Assembly: GCA_947471745.1 (NCBI GenBank)
Contig: CANJKZ010000267.1
Coordinates: 1,939,001 to 2,003,000, forward strand
DNA length: 64,000 nucleotides
From: Closterium sp. Naga37s-1
Taxonomy: Eukaryota; Streptophyta; Zygnematophyceae; Desmidiales; Closteriaceae
Direction: 5' to 3'
The position numbers and the translations under genes are program-made. Shown here one piece after another: positions 13,101 through 23,227 of the stretch. The notes beneath the pieces were generated by a model. It searched no databases, was not told the origin of the DNA, and was given only the letters and a program-made list of their open reading frames with translations. Each line of letters opens with the position of its first letter. Position 1 is the stretch's first letter.

Positions 13101-15182
13101 GTTGACTTTGCCCCGACCTACAAGTTCGACCGTGGGACGTTCAACCCCTTGGGTGAGTGTTTATTTTGCTTGTTGAAAGCGGAGATGAAGACCGGAAGGG
13201 CGTTTGTGGGCATGCAGGAGGGGGCGATGGACTTTGCCCCGACCTACAAGTTTGATCGCGGGACGTTCAACCCCCTGGGTGATTCCTATGGTTTTGTTTC
13301 CCCGCGTGAGGAGGAACAAAAGATTGCGACCAGCTGAAAGGGGAGATGAAGACCGGAAGGGCGTTTGTGGGCATGCAGGAGGGAGCGGTTGACTTTGCCC
13401 CGACCTACAAGTTTGATCGTGGGACGTTCAACCCCCTGGGTGAGTCTTTTCTCTCATTCCCCCTGTAACAGCAAGGGCAGTGGGTGTGGTGTAGATAAGA
13501 AGCATGTAGCGCTGTGGCCATGAGTCAGAGGAGGAAGCAGAGGGAGAGGCAGTACCCGCTGCTGCTGGATTGTGATCAGCTGAGGGCGGAGATGAAAGCT
13601 GGGAGGGCGTTTGTGGGCATGCAAGAAGGGGGGATTGACTTTGCCCCGACTTTCAACTCCCTGAGTGAGTGCCTGTTCTGCCTGTTGAAAGGGGAGATGA
13701 AGGCCGGGTGGGTGTCGTGGGCATGCAGGAGGGAGCGATTGATTTGGCTCAAACTTCAAGAGTTCAATCGTAAGACTCGTGCTGAGTCTCTCAACCCCCT
13801 AACTGGGCCTTTGTTCTGGTTCCCCCTGGTGTGTGTTCTCTCTTATTCCTCTCAAAAAATATTGTTCTGCTTCGTCCCATCCCTCCGCTGCCAATCGTCC
13901 CTCCCATTTCTCCAGCATACGATTCTGGTGAAAAACGCCGGGTACCTGCCTGGTGCGACCGCATCCTCTTTAGAGACAGCTTCACTAGCAGCAGCGCACC
14001 CCAGAGTGGTGAAACAAGCAGGATCGATTCGTCAGGCCCGATAAGGGATGGTGGCGGCGGCAACAGCGGCGTAGCCAAGGGGAGAACCTCTCTCTCGCAC
14101 CCTGTTTCAGTCGAGGTTCTTCGGTGCGTTCTCGCTCGCTCACGCTCTTGCTCTCTCTCGATTTCTATCTCTTGCTAATGCTCATGCTGCTGCCATGCTA
14201 CCAACGCCTGTGCTGATGCTGTTTTTGTTTTTCTATCTCTCTCTCTCCCCTGCCCTCTCTCCTTCCCTCCCACCACCCCCAGCTACACATCGTGCATGGC
14301 AGCCTTTCAGAGCGATCACAAGCCAGTTACCTCATGCAACTCACCGTCGCCTGCCCTGATGCTGCTGCTCAGAGGTCCCTGGTTACCCGCCTCCTCACAT
14401 CTCCACTCCTCTCCACCCCTCTCTCCTCCACTACCACCACTAGCCCCGGTAATTCCACCCCTGCCGCTGACCTCCTCTCTTTTACTGCTGAAACCCACCT
14501 TCCTGCTAGGAGCAACCCCTCTCCCGCTGCCTCCTCCTTTGAAACTTCCACTTTCTCCTCCCCTCTCGAGGCGCCACAAGATTCGTATCCCCCTCTTTCC
14601 TCGCTGCTCAGGCAAATGGCAGCAGCATCTCTCCGTTCCTCCCTCCTTGCATCGGGCACTTGTGTGAGAATAGACCCGATCACGTTAAGAGCTTCGGTCG
14701 TGGTGACCAATAAGGGTGATAAGAGCACAGGGCATCCGATGGGGTTTAGAGTGGTATGCGAGGGTGAGGGTGGGTTGAAGGAGGGGGAGGAGGTGGAGGG
14801 ATGGAATGACGGGGAAAAGAGGGTGGGAGGACTCGGCACTGGTAATGCGATTGGGGTGACTGTAGATGGAGATGTGATTACAACGGGGGGAGGGTCCAGA
14901 TGTGATTGGCCGATTTGGCTCCAGGTGCAACCTGGTTCAGGTGTGATCTCACCAGGGGAATCTGCTACAGTGGAGTTCACCCTTCGACACTCAGAAGGCG
15001 TAGCAACGGCAGAGCAAAACAAAGAAGGCATAAAGCCTGGTAGCAGGGTCAGCACATTGCTTTATGACACGGCAGGCCCTTCTGGTGGCTGTGTGCTTGT
15101 AGTGGGGGTGACCACGTGGGGACCCACTGCGTTGACTCTGCAGACGCATAGATTCGGCCTGGTTATCCCACAATTTGTCTAG
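3344..15182 (+). CDS. FRA3: FRA3-like WD40 + type II inositol polyphosphate 5-phosphatase
   Basis: Removes the 5-phosphate from inositol phosphates and phosphoinositides; in land plants the FRA3 family acts in actin and secondary-wall organisation. Exons I can phase: about 3344-3899 (beta-propeller start, [12 protein letters not shown]), 4887-5502 (ELWSAG-type blade plus low-complexity linker), 6334-8010 (blades, poly-Q near 7035-7135, then [10 protein letters not shown] and [10 protein letters not shown]), 8355-8439 (GRALGNK), 8694-8883 ([17 protein letters not shown]), 10610 to about 12010 (linker), 12930-13152 ([20 protein letters not shown]), 13916-14123 ([13 protein letters not shown]), 14283-15182 (FQSDHKPV and an ASH-like C-terminal domain). 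All catalytic 5-phosphatase motifs are present, and adjoining exon phases match except across the linker. A frame break lies between about 14334 and 14341. The 5' end is unresolved beside the hAT element. Most exons have tandem extra copies, listed separately. Confidence 0.85.
4050..4886 (+). repeat. Tandem exon array 1: WD40-blade exon of the 5-phosphatase
   Basis: Five upstream copies of the exon encoding [15 protein letters not shown] start after AG acceptors at 4050 (truncated), 4176, 4357, 4531 and 4709, ahead of the copy at 4887 that stays open into the next domain. Spacing is 126, 181, 174, 178 and 178 bp. The units at 4531 and 4709 are identical over 178 bp. Where followed to their ends, the upstream copies run into an in-frame TGA just after the glutamate-rich end, so including one would truncate the protein unless it is skipped. 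Confidence 0.85.
5503..6333 (+). repeat. Tandem exon array 2: [14 protein letters not shown] exon end and the next exon start
   Basis: The exon end [14 protein letters not shown] with its GTGAGC donor (after 5502) recurs with donors after 5691 and 5922, and as a decayed copy near 6030-6075 whose donor is mutated. CAACCATT octamer tracts lie between copies. The start of the following exon is also doubled: an acceptor plus GGACGAAAGAAGG near 6208 resembles the functional acceptor plus GGACGCAAGAAA at 6334. The exon pair splits one Trp codon as TG/G, which supports 6334 as the used acceptor. Confidence 0.75.
8040..8354 (+). repeat. Tandem exon array 3: [16 protein letters not shown] exon
   Basis: The 85-bp exon at 8355-8439 ([16 protein letters not shown] to GRALGNK) is preceded by a truncated copy with its own AACAG acceptor near 8225, which loses the second half of the exon. 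A more diverged trace lies near 8090-8150 (GCGCCTTCCGAACATATCTGG). The exon's first base completes the Trp codon split at 8010. Confidence 0.7.
8470..8553 (+). repeat. 11-bp minisatellite (CTACAGGTGGG) in an intron
   Basis: About eight near-perfect head-to-tail copies of CTACAGGTGGG follow the donor of the 8355-8439 exon. Each copy contains a CAG/GTGGG core resembling a splice junction, which may reflect expansion from a splice-site fragment. From 8554 to 8693 there is only intron sequence. Confidence 0.85.
8927..8974. repeat. 48-bp near-perfect palindrome between two direct repeats
   Basis: The arms meet at AGTC/GACT (8950/8951) and differ at one base pair. A roughly 40-bp direct repeat (GGGTTGGGGGGGAG to ATGACTGCCAA) flanks the palindrome at about 8887-8925 and 8980-9019. 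The layout is that of an insertion between duplicated target sequence, or of a duplication breakpoint. Confidence 0.85.
9231..9610 (+). repeat. 17-bp exon-derived minisatellite (TATCCATGGAGTTTGGC)
   Basis: About 22 near-identical copies lie inside one of the array-4 exon copies. The unit is a fragment of the exon itself (ATGGAGTTTGG plus ATCCATGG, encoding MEFG-SMG), so it expanded between two nearby ATCCATGG-like words. Because 17 is not a multiple of three and the unit has no stop, all three forward frames stay open and give the same cyclic peptide. Confidence 0.9.
9798..9968 (+). repeat. 38-bp tandem repeat containing palindrome TGAGACGTCTCA
   Basis: Units start at 9798, 9836, 9874 and 9912, with a partial one at 9950. 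Each reads GGGCACTGCTGCGTG, then TATTGAGACGTCTCAAAAGC. The first copy is diverged. The inner palindrome belongs to the TTGAGNCGNCTCAA-type set noted in the findings. Confidence 0.85.
10740..10960 (+). repeat. Internal duplication inside linker exon of the 5-phosphatase
   Basis: The segment coding [20 protein letters not shown] is repeated about 110 bp later as [20 protein letters not shown], each followed by PTQ and a Thr-rich run. The frame is kept, so the duplication lengthens the linker between the two halves of the phosphatase domain. Confidence 0.8.
11341..11918 (+). mobile_element. 504-bp insertion flanked by 37-bp direct repeats, starting with a palindrome
   Basis: The same 37 bases lie at 11341-11377 and 11882-11918. 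The 504 bp between them begins with a perfect 42-bp palindrome (11377-11418). Taking one repeat plus the insert (541 bp) out leaves the linker exon open to a strong GTAAGT donor at 12011 in phase 0, which fits the acceptor before 12930. So the insert interrupts an exon. Alternatively it is itself an intron: donor GTGAGG at 11379 and an AG ending at 11877 also keep the frame. No ORF or known terminus is seen in the insert. Confidence 0.6.
12240..13915 (+). repeat. Tandem exon array 5: GDLNYRL / MQEG exon
   Basis: Partial copies of exon 12930-13152 precede and follow it. The front half ([26 protein letters not shown]) recurs near 12264, 12405, 12565 and 12745. The back half ([10 protein letters not shown] to [10 protein letters not shown] with a GTGAGT-like donor) recurs near 13170-13280, 13335-13440, 13545-13670 and 13690-13760. 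Units near 12556 and 12741 are almost identical. Back-half copies ending in the same phase could replace the main exon's end. Confidence 0.8.
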
Positions 15183-15575
15183 GGTGGATCCTTTAGCACT
15201 ACCCACCTTTGATTTGCTACTGTTGGGCTTATTTCCAACAGCTACGAAGGAGTCAGCTTTGGCCCTTTGCACACCCACATTTTCAGTATCATATAAGTTA
15301 GGTTCGGAATCCATTTAATCCGTTTAAGCACGATGTAAATGTGTAACATGCCCATATTTTGGCTAACAATGTTGCATGCTCTGCCCGATGGTAGAGGAAG
15401 AGAAATATATCAGGGATCCCCATGGATCATACTGGTATCATACTGTCCGTAAGCCCACAAGCAGTACCCCATTCTTCTATAGTGAAATTTGAAATAGAGC
15501 GTACATTTTTACCATAGCGAAACGCGAGGTCGGCCATGTTCTGATTCTGACTCAGGAATTACAAATTTGACCTTA

Positions 15576-16104
15576 GAGCGTGTTCCTACGACCTCCTATC
15601 AGAATCACCTCGTATCAGGAATGTCTCGCTCCCCTGTAAATTGACAATCTCGCTAAAACCTCTTATCAGTAAAACTTACCGGTTAACACAGCTGCGCGAC
15701 TCAAAACTATAGCTGAGGTGGCACCATGCGACCCAACCATGTGCGCTCTGTGCACAATCTCGTCCGCGGTGCGCCTCGTGAGACATCAACATTTCACCAC
15801 GTCAGCTTTGCTTTTGCATGGTTTGGCAACGTTCGATGAACGTGCGTGGCATTGCTTTTTGGCGCGTGGCGCACATTTCGCAAATTTCATTGCCATGTGT
15901 GCAGGTTCTGCACGTTTGGACGTTTGATCGTCCGATGGGACGGTCGGACCGGGAAATGAGGACGTCAGAGCGATGTTATGCGAGCATTTTCATTGGTGCG
16001 CGCCCAAAGTACATTTCTGATACGAGGTGTTCTATAACGTGGAAGTCCCGAAAATACATTCTTGATACGAGGTGATTCTGATAGGAGGTCGTAGGAACAC
16101 GCTC
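15576..16104. mobile_element. Harbinger-like MITE, 529 bp
   Basis: A 50-bp inverted repeat (15575-15624 against 16056-16105, one mismatch) has termini GAGCGTGTTCC...GGAACACGCTC. TTA lies directly outside both ends (15573-15575 and 16105-16107), the 3-bp TTA/TAA target duplication typical of PIF/Harbinger. Internal sub-repeats such as TGATACGAGGTG recur near the right arm. There is no transposase, so it is non-autonomous. It lies in the space between the 5-phosphatase stop and the 6PGDH stop; the rest of 15183-16610 shows no gene. Confidence 0.8.
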
Positions 16105-16610
16105 TTAGCAGACATTCTTCATAACGTGGCTTCCCGAACAATGGTTGCTGAAGTAGGAACCTTTGCAACATCCACACTCATTATGACAACCCCATTTCAA
16201 GATATGTGAGAATTATTCCAAGTATTTTCAAATGTTTCTGTTTTATAAGATTTATAAGACACCCATAAAGTTCCATTTACAAGATAGCTTTATGAGATAA
16301 AGACTTATACCGGTATGTGTACTATCCGGGCGATGACAGTAGTAGTAGGGTAAGAAAGTTGCCAGCGTGTGTCAATTAACAGTCATCATACAGTAAGTAA
16401 CATAACATCACAATGCACTGTATTAATTTTGAGGCTCCAATAAGTGATGATGAACTACCATGAAACATGCTAGTGCAACAGTGCTTGACAAGGAACAGCA
16501 ACCTGATAAACCACCCCTAATCTTCGTGACCCCAGGCACCTAAAACAACACTCCTTTTGCAAATTCCATTATTGCACGTAAACCGTATTCCTTTCCTTTC
16601 CTCAACTGGT

Positions 16611-19600
16611 CTACATCTTCCCCTTGGCAATCTTGGACCACTCAGTGTGGTAGTTGCCGCCAACGTCCACACGCTCGTACGTGTGCGCACCGAAGTAGTC
16701 GCGCTGCGCTTGCACCAGGTTGGCAGGCAGTCGGGCACGGCGGTAGCTGTCAAAGTAGGCCAGGCTGTAAGGGGAGGGGAAGGGAGATGGGGCACGGGGA
16801 CACGTGGGAGGAGTGAGATACAGGGCAAGCATGACAAGATTCGTTTGAGGCGATAGCTGTCGAAATAGGCCAAGGGAGTGAGCGAAAACACGAGGGGATG
16901 TTTCAGGCGCCTTAGAAGTCGCGCCGCACTTGCACCAGGCTCGCAGGCAGGCGGTAGCGGTCGGAATATGCCAGGCCGCAGCAAGGGGGGGTTGAATCTG
17001 GATGAATGCAGCAAGGTCAAAACAATCCTCTCCCACTCGAATCTCTCTCAACCTGCCCATTCTCGCCCTCAGCCCATCTCTCCCCTCACCTTGTCCTTAT
17101 GCCTGGAGCGGTAATTACAGCCTGGATCGCCAGAGTCACCACACACGGCCACGCCTGCTGCCTCTCCACCACTTTCTTTTGAATCACCTTAGCAATTGAT
17201 TTCTCTCCCACTCGTGAGACCCCCTCACCTGGTGCTCATGCCGGGGGCGGTGATCCCAGCCTGAATCGTCAGGGTCACCACGCGGCGCCACGCCTGCTGC
17301 CGCTCCACCACCTCCTTGGCAAATTTTGAATCCACCAGCAGATTCGCCAGAGTGGGGTTTTGGTCATACGCCTGCTTGATGCGATTCTAGAAACACCCTT
17401 CCCACACACTGTCTCTCATTCTGACCTTTCTCTTCCCTCACCCCAACTCTCCCTCCAACCCATCTCACAGCTCACCTGGTGCTCATGCCCGGGGCAGTGA
17501 TCCCAGCCTGGATCGCCAGGGTCACCACGCGGCGCCACGCCTGCTGCCGCTCCACCACCTCCTTGGCGAACTCAGAATCCACCAGCAGATTCGCCAGATC
17601 AGGGTTCCGGTCATACGCCTGCTTGATGCGATCCAGAAACACTGCCCGAATGATACACCCGCCCTTCCAGATCCTCGCCAGCTCGCCCAAGTTCAACCCC
17701 CAGCCCTGCTCCGTGCTCTTAGCGCGGATGAGGTTCATCCCCTGCGCGTAACTGCAGACCTTGGACGCGTACAGAGCCTTCCTAACGTCGTCGACAAGCT
17801 GGGCTTTATCCACTCCTGAGACAGCCCCTGCCCCGTCCGAAAGCCCGGCTGCGGCGAATACCGCAGAGGCCGCCACCCGCTCGTCTTTCAGGCCGGAGAT
17901 GTAGCGTGAGTCGAGGGAAGCAGCGATGGTGGGAGCGGCGATCGAGAGCTCTGCTGCCTGCTGGACCGTCCATTTGCCCGTGCCCTTCATGCCGGTCTTG
18001 TCGAGGATTGCATCGACCAGGAACTTGGTTTCGCCGGGCGCTGCGCGGTCGTCCTTGACTGCGAAGATGTCGGCGGTGATCTCCACCAGAAAGCTCTCGA
18101 GCTCGTTCTTGTTCCAGCTCGTGAACACGGAATGGAGCTCCTCGTTGGACAGGCCACCCACGTTCTTCAGGATGTCATAGCTGGGATGTGGTAAGGAAGG
18201 AGAAACGGGGGAGTGGGGGCAGAGGGGAATGGGGGAAGGAGGGATTGGAGGAAGGGGGGAAAGCGGGGATTAGGGGAATGGGAGTGAGAAGGAAGTTCAC
18301 TAGTTAACAACGCAGCTACTGGAATTTCTTTGCAGCCCATACAATTCCAAACAAGTACCCAAAAATGTGCACAGCCATTTTCCATAACTTTCACGTTGAG
18401 CTGCAACTGCCGGTGGTCGTTCTGGTTGCGAACAAACCTCACAGCAGCTATTGCCACATTCTGCCCAAATCGCAATTCCCCAACATTGGCACAATCCCAA
18501 CAACGTGCCAACACCAATCAAACCTCAAACCCCAACAACCCTAGATTAATACGAGCTCACTGTCGCTGTATTTGATCTCTTTGTGTACCACTTTCATAAT
18601 GTTCACCGCTTCAGCAGTCCCAACGAGCACAACGCACATCCCATCGTCCGTCGTCCGCCTAACCGTTCCCATCGCAACCAACCCCACCCAACACCAGGCA
18701 CTCACGCTTCCGAGATGAGCTGCATGTCGCCGTACTCAATCCCGTTGTGCACCATCTTCACGAAGTTCCCAGCGCCACCCTTGCCCACGAACGTCACGCA
18801 CGGCCCGTCGTCCACCTGAGCCGCCACCTTCTTTACCACGTCCTCCACTATCGCGTATGCCTCCTTAGACCCCCCCGGCATGAGCGACGGCCCGAACCGA
18901 GCGCCCTCCTCGCCGCCTGACACGCCCATGCCCAGGTAGAGAAGACCCTTGGCCTTCGCCTCCGCCTCTCTGCGCTCCGTGTTCTCATACCTACGACCAG
19001 AAACAAGGCGGAAAGGCGGGAAAAAGGAAGGGAGAACGAACGAAAGTAGCGTTTGAGGAGGGGGTGGATAGTATCTATCGCGTGTATGTCTGGCCCCAGG
19101 TTGTGCAAAGACTTCTGTTTTTTCTTGTTTAAAATCTGCGTTATAATTATTGAGGCGAAGTTACCTAGATACTCCAGCTGTAGTCAACTCATGGCGATCT
19201 CACGAGGGGAAAAATCACACAAAGACTACAAGAAATCAACCCAGACAATGTCTCACCATTCGTTCCCGCCGTCGATGATGACGTCACCCGGCTCCAAGTA
19301 CTCCGAGAGCACCTTGATCGTGTCATCCACGGGCTTGCCGGCCTTCACCAAAATGATAATCGCTCTGGGCCGTTGGATCGACTGCACGAAGTCCTTCACG
19401 TCGTGGAAGCCGCGCAGAGGCAGGTCGCCCTCCGCCTTGGCGCGAACGACGGTGTCGTCCACCTTGCTGGCCGTGCGGTTGTACACGGAGATGGGGAAAC
19501 CTTTCTCGGCGATGTTCAGGGCGAGGTTCTGCAGGCAGGGAGGGAAGACGGACGGAAGACGATACGCTGCCATGATAAATGATCTGTACCGTCCATCTTG

Positions 19601-20487
19601 GTTGCTGTGCGGTTGTACACGAAGATGGGAAAACCCTTTTCGGCGATGTTCCGCGAGGAGGAAAATCATGGAGGCTATGCGTGAAGCTCACGTATGTGCA
19701 GGATATTGGAACCAGAAACTTCTTGCGGTTACGAATGTCATGACGAATGTACATTCCCAGCAACGTTACCTGTCCCATGACCGCCAAACCAGCGAGGCCG
19801 ATACGTGAAAGGCCTGTGGAAGACGCCATTCTGCAGGAAAAGTACGGAACATTGGATGAGACTCGCGGGAAGAGTCAGCGACATAACGAAGAAGCACAGA
19901 GCATGCATCAACAAACTGCAGTTTCAGTTGCGTACGCCAGTTACGCTAGCTTGGCAAAAAAGACAGCATTAACAATAATATTTCAATTTTCCGTTGCCGT
20001 CTTATAGTCTTGGCCTGCGAAACGAGTGATACAAATATTCGTTGTGACTTACTTGGAACTCTGAGCTGCGTCTGCGACAGTCGCCCGAACAATGCTGCTA
20101 GATTGTTGACGCTTTTCTTGGAAAGCTTCTGCAAGAAAATATTATTATAACAAACGAAGCGAATGTGAGGTCCAAACCACTGATCTTAATGTAGGATTTG
20201 GAGATCCAAAACGTAGATGCTACGAGGTAGCAGGCCAGACAACACGCGCGCGAAACGTCCATTATTTTACAAAAGATGAATAACTGGAGGCGAGCGGAAA
20301 GAATCACCAACGCACCTTGCTTGTGCGTGGATAACAATGGGAGACCAGACTGAGAGAAACTTGCAGAAAGCTTCTTCCACGCGAGCCTGTTCTGGGTGCC
20401 TGATGGACTCTTCCGAACCGAGCTAGCTGATCGAGTAAGAGACGCAGCAGCGGTCAACGAACTCGTGGCTGCGAGATTAGCAGCCAT
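16611..20487 (-). CDS. PGD: 6-phosphogluconate dehydrogenase, decarboxylating, plastid-targeted
   Basis: Oxidises 6-phosphogluconate to ribulose-5-phosphate and CO2 with NADP+, the third step of the oxidative pentose phosphate pathway. Exons on the minus strand: 20487-20316, 20128-20053, 19830-19770, 19529-19257, 18990-18716, 18180-17476 and 16764-16611. All junctions are GT-AG and the sum is 1716 bp, giving 571 residues. The first 83 residues are Ser/Ala/Arg-rich with a [10 protein letters not shown] segment, as in plastid transit peptides; the remaining 488 match the family length. Visible motifs: GLAVMG (Rossmann fold), [29 protein letters not shown] (substrate and catalytic Lys), KGTGKW, and [20 protein letters not shown] with YFGAHTYER near the end. 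It is divergent from the methyltransferase gene. Partial exon duplicates sit in its introns. Confidence 0.95.
16840..17475 (-). repeat. Partial copies of 6PGDH exons in its last intron
   Basis: The intron between 17476 and 16764 holds duplicates of both neighbours. The 3' end of the 705-bp exon recurs at about 17222-17390 (with its ACCTGGTGCTCATG edge) and, more diverged, at about 17090-17165. The start of the last exon recurs near 16850-16875 and 16915-16985. The copies carry stop codons or lack a full reading frame. They are the 6PGDH version of the exon arrays seen in the 5-phosphatase. Confidence 0.75.
19585..19665 (-). repeat. Partial copy of 6PGDH exon 4 start
   Basis: About 65 bp upstream of exon 19529-19257 resemble the region coding [20 protein letters not shown] (GTGCGGTTGTACACG, GATGGG, TTTTCGGCGATGTTC). 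It lacks the preceding acceptor context and ends in unrelated sequence, so it is a decayed duplicate rather than a used exon. Confidence 0.7.
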
Positions 20488-21646
20488 GGAATATAATTAT
20501 ATGAATGCCTGGAAGAATCTGTAGGCCAAGAATCAGGCAAATTGCCTGGAGAGGTTGGCCGAGGGGGAGTGAGAATGGAGGAGAGGAGGATCCAAGGAAA
20601 GAACCTATGGGGAGGTTCTGGAATCCGAGATGTTGGAAGCTGGAAGGAAAATGAGAGCTCAAGGTTGGTTCGTCCGAAATAGCTGCGAGGGAAGCAGTCA
20701 CGTGCGAAATATCCGGGATGGTTGCCGTGCCGAAGCGGAAATGTTTCGAGAACGTTCTCCTCAGGTTTGTGTAAGAAAGGGAGTTCCTTTGCCGAACTGA
20801 GTACAGGATCTCACCGTAACCGGTTCGTAAGAACTGAATTATCAGGGTCGAACCTGACAAATTGGTAGGTTTTGCGTCTGAGCCGTTGCTGAAAAACGAG
20901 ATGACTTCGAGGACTCAAATCACTTGAGAAACTGGGGGTAACACAATGCTTGCGGCGCAAACCAGGGTAGATAATGTTAGAAAAGCCACCGTTCCAAGCG
21001 GGCGAAAAGGCAACCTGCACCTCCGAAAAGCGGGGATCAAACAGCTTTTTACTGGCCCGTCCACATCAGCCCAATGGTAACATATCCACTCACCTTCACC
21101 CACTCGACCCCAACTACGTGTCAAGTTCCATCAGATTTTTAATTTGCCCAGTCGGAGCTCCCAAGCCACGTCGAAGGTCAGCCAGCTGGGCTGCTCCTGG
21201 GACCACCATCGCTCGGAAATTCCGCGTATTTTTGCGCAGCCCAGAAAACTGCCCCTTTCAGTGCGCAGCGGCCACGGACTCACCGCATAGCTGCCGTATT
21301 CGGGAGGCGGAAAAGCCGCACAGCATAGCTGGAAGGGGGAAAAGCCAGGCGCCCCTTCTTTCTGTGGCTCTTGCCTTTCTCCCAAGTTCCCAACCCCAAT
21401 CTTCCAGCCTAGCATGTTGCTTTCTTTTCATATTGTTTTACTGCCTAATCGCTACACCATCAGTCGCCATGGCATCGCTTGCTCCTCCTCGCTTGCCTCC
21501 TGTCGCATGCTGCAGCCAACGTAGGCCCGCTGCGTTGAGAACGTGTTGTACGTTGCGTTACTGAGAGCACGTTGAACACGTTTCGAACACGCACGTCGTG
21601 TGCGCTCGCCGTACATTGCGCACTCCTGTCGGGTCCAAAGCTAGTC
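20488..21646. promoter_or_regulatory. Shared intergenic region between divergent 6PGDH and methyltransferase genes
   Basis: About 1.16 kb separates the 6PGDH ATG (20487, minus) from the methyltransferase ATG (21647, plus), so it must hold both promoters. No clear TATA box or conserved element stands out. A second upstream ATG at 21469 opens a short Ala/Pro/Arg-rich stretch ending at 21564 in another frame. It could be a uORF, or a targeting peptide if a frame error is present. Confidence 0.5.
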
Positions 21647-22416
21647 ATGGCCTCGCCCGGCCGTCTCTGGCTCGGCTCTTGGGCTCGTTTCCTATTGGGC
21701 CAGCGCCTCGCGCCGTACGTTCCCACACCTCCGCACGTGGTTCGGGAGATGCTTCGGCTGGCTCGTGCCGGACCTGACGACATGGTTTGCGACCTAGGGT
21801 GCGGCGACGGGAGATTGCTGGTAGAAGCCGCGCTAAGACACGGCTCTAGAGGGTTCGGTGTGGATCTAAATGCGGAGCTGCTACGGGCAGCTGAAGAAAA
21901 CATCCGAAGCCACGGATTGGCTGACCGAATCACAGTCTCTTGCCAGGTAGCATCATGAGAAAGGTGTGAGTGTTTTGGATTTGGGAAGGAGGGGGGACGG
22001 GAACGAATGGAGGTGGGAAGGGGAAGGAGAGGGGAAAAGAGAGAGGAGATGATGAGGGGAGATGGAAAAGGGAGACGCTAGAGGGGAAATGGCTGGTCAG
22101 ATGGCACAAGCTCTAGGTGTTATAAGGAATTCAAAGTACCTTTGCGAGAACGGTGGCTTGGGAAGTTAAGTACTGATCAGAACCCATCCGTCCTCTATCC
22201 CTGCAGGATGCACTGACGGTGGACCTTCACAAAGCAACAGTGGTAACCCTATACCTCAGCGAATTCGGTAACCAGCAGCTGGTTCCTCGCCTGCAGTCGC
22301 AGCTGCCCCCGGACAGCCGTGTCGTTTCCTTCTGCTGGAAGTTTCCTGAGAAGTTTCGGCCAGTGGAGGAGAGGAGAATAGACGGCATTCCGCTTTATCT
22401 GTACAAGTTTGGCTAA
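21647..22416 (+). CDS. Class I SAM-dependent methyltransferase, FAM173-like
   Basis: Two exons, 21647-21946 and 22207-22416, join in phase 0 across a GT-AG intron to give 169 residues. The N-terminal YVPTPPHVVREMLRLA leads into motif I VCDLGCGDGRLLVEAA, then the acidic loop GFGVDLN, and after the intron DALTVDLHKATVVTLYLSEF. A C-terminal strand follows (RVVSFCWKF). This order matches small FAM173-type protein-lysine methyltransferases, which in animals modify mitochondrial carrier or ATP synthase c subunits; that substrate is only an analogy here. The ATG at 21647 is the first in frame, but an in-frame non-ATG extension runs upstream to 21572. No targeting signal is certain. Confidence 0.8.
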
Positions 22417-23227
22417 CATGGGTGGGTGGAAATAGGGATCTACCTAGGCAAATGCATTAGTTGATTAAATGAGGACAGGGAAATTGATCCAAAAGTGACA
22501 GGTACTGTATGTGGCACATCAGCTGTGAGAGGGGAAGTGGTAGAGCTGTATTGTGTGTATGCCATGCAAAGGTATTAGAGAGGTGTGCGCGGGTGTATGC
22601 AAAGAGAAGGGAAGGAGGGCACACAGGCATGCAGGCAGGCAGCCACCAGCTAGAACACCATCCGTGCCAATGAACAACTAGTGCAGTGAATTAGGGCTTC
22701 TGCATACAGCAGAAGCAACATGCACATGCCAAGCATGAGATGGGGTGCACTTGTGGGATGTGGTAGGAGATTGTTTAAAACCAGGGTGCACATTCAACGC
22801 GGTTCGGCTTGAGATGTTGGGAAGGGGGTTTGGAGAAAAACAGTGATTGGCTCACGAGGGGCGACAAAAAAATGATTCCGCTAGAGCTTCGGGCATTTCG
22901 TAGGTGGCGGGAGGGGGTGAAATGGCGGGAGTGGGTGAAACCGAATGGCGGGAGGGATGAAACAGATTGGCGGGAGGGGGGGGAAACGAAATTGCGGGGG
23001 AGGGGGGAAACAAAATTGCGGGGGAGGGGGGAAACGAATTTCGACGGGGAGGGGGAAATGAAATTGCGGGGGCGTGGGGAAACGAAATTGCGGGGGAGGG
23101 GGGAAACGAATTTCGACTTGAAGGGGTTGAAAGCACACCTCGTAACCCACTCAGTCAAGGGATAACCTTTGATGCACATTCAGCTGAATGTGCACCCCGG
23201 TTTTAAATAGCGATAACCACTCAGCAC
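22417..23227. repeat. Gene-free stretch with G-rich minisatellite
   Basis: From 22417 to about 22900 I see no gene. From about 22905 to 23125 there are imperfect units built on GGGGGAAACGAAATTGCGGG, roughly 25-30 bp each. Variant units carry GAATTTCGACGGGG instead. All forward frames are open over much of it because of composition. I do not regard it as coding. Confidence 0.7.
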
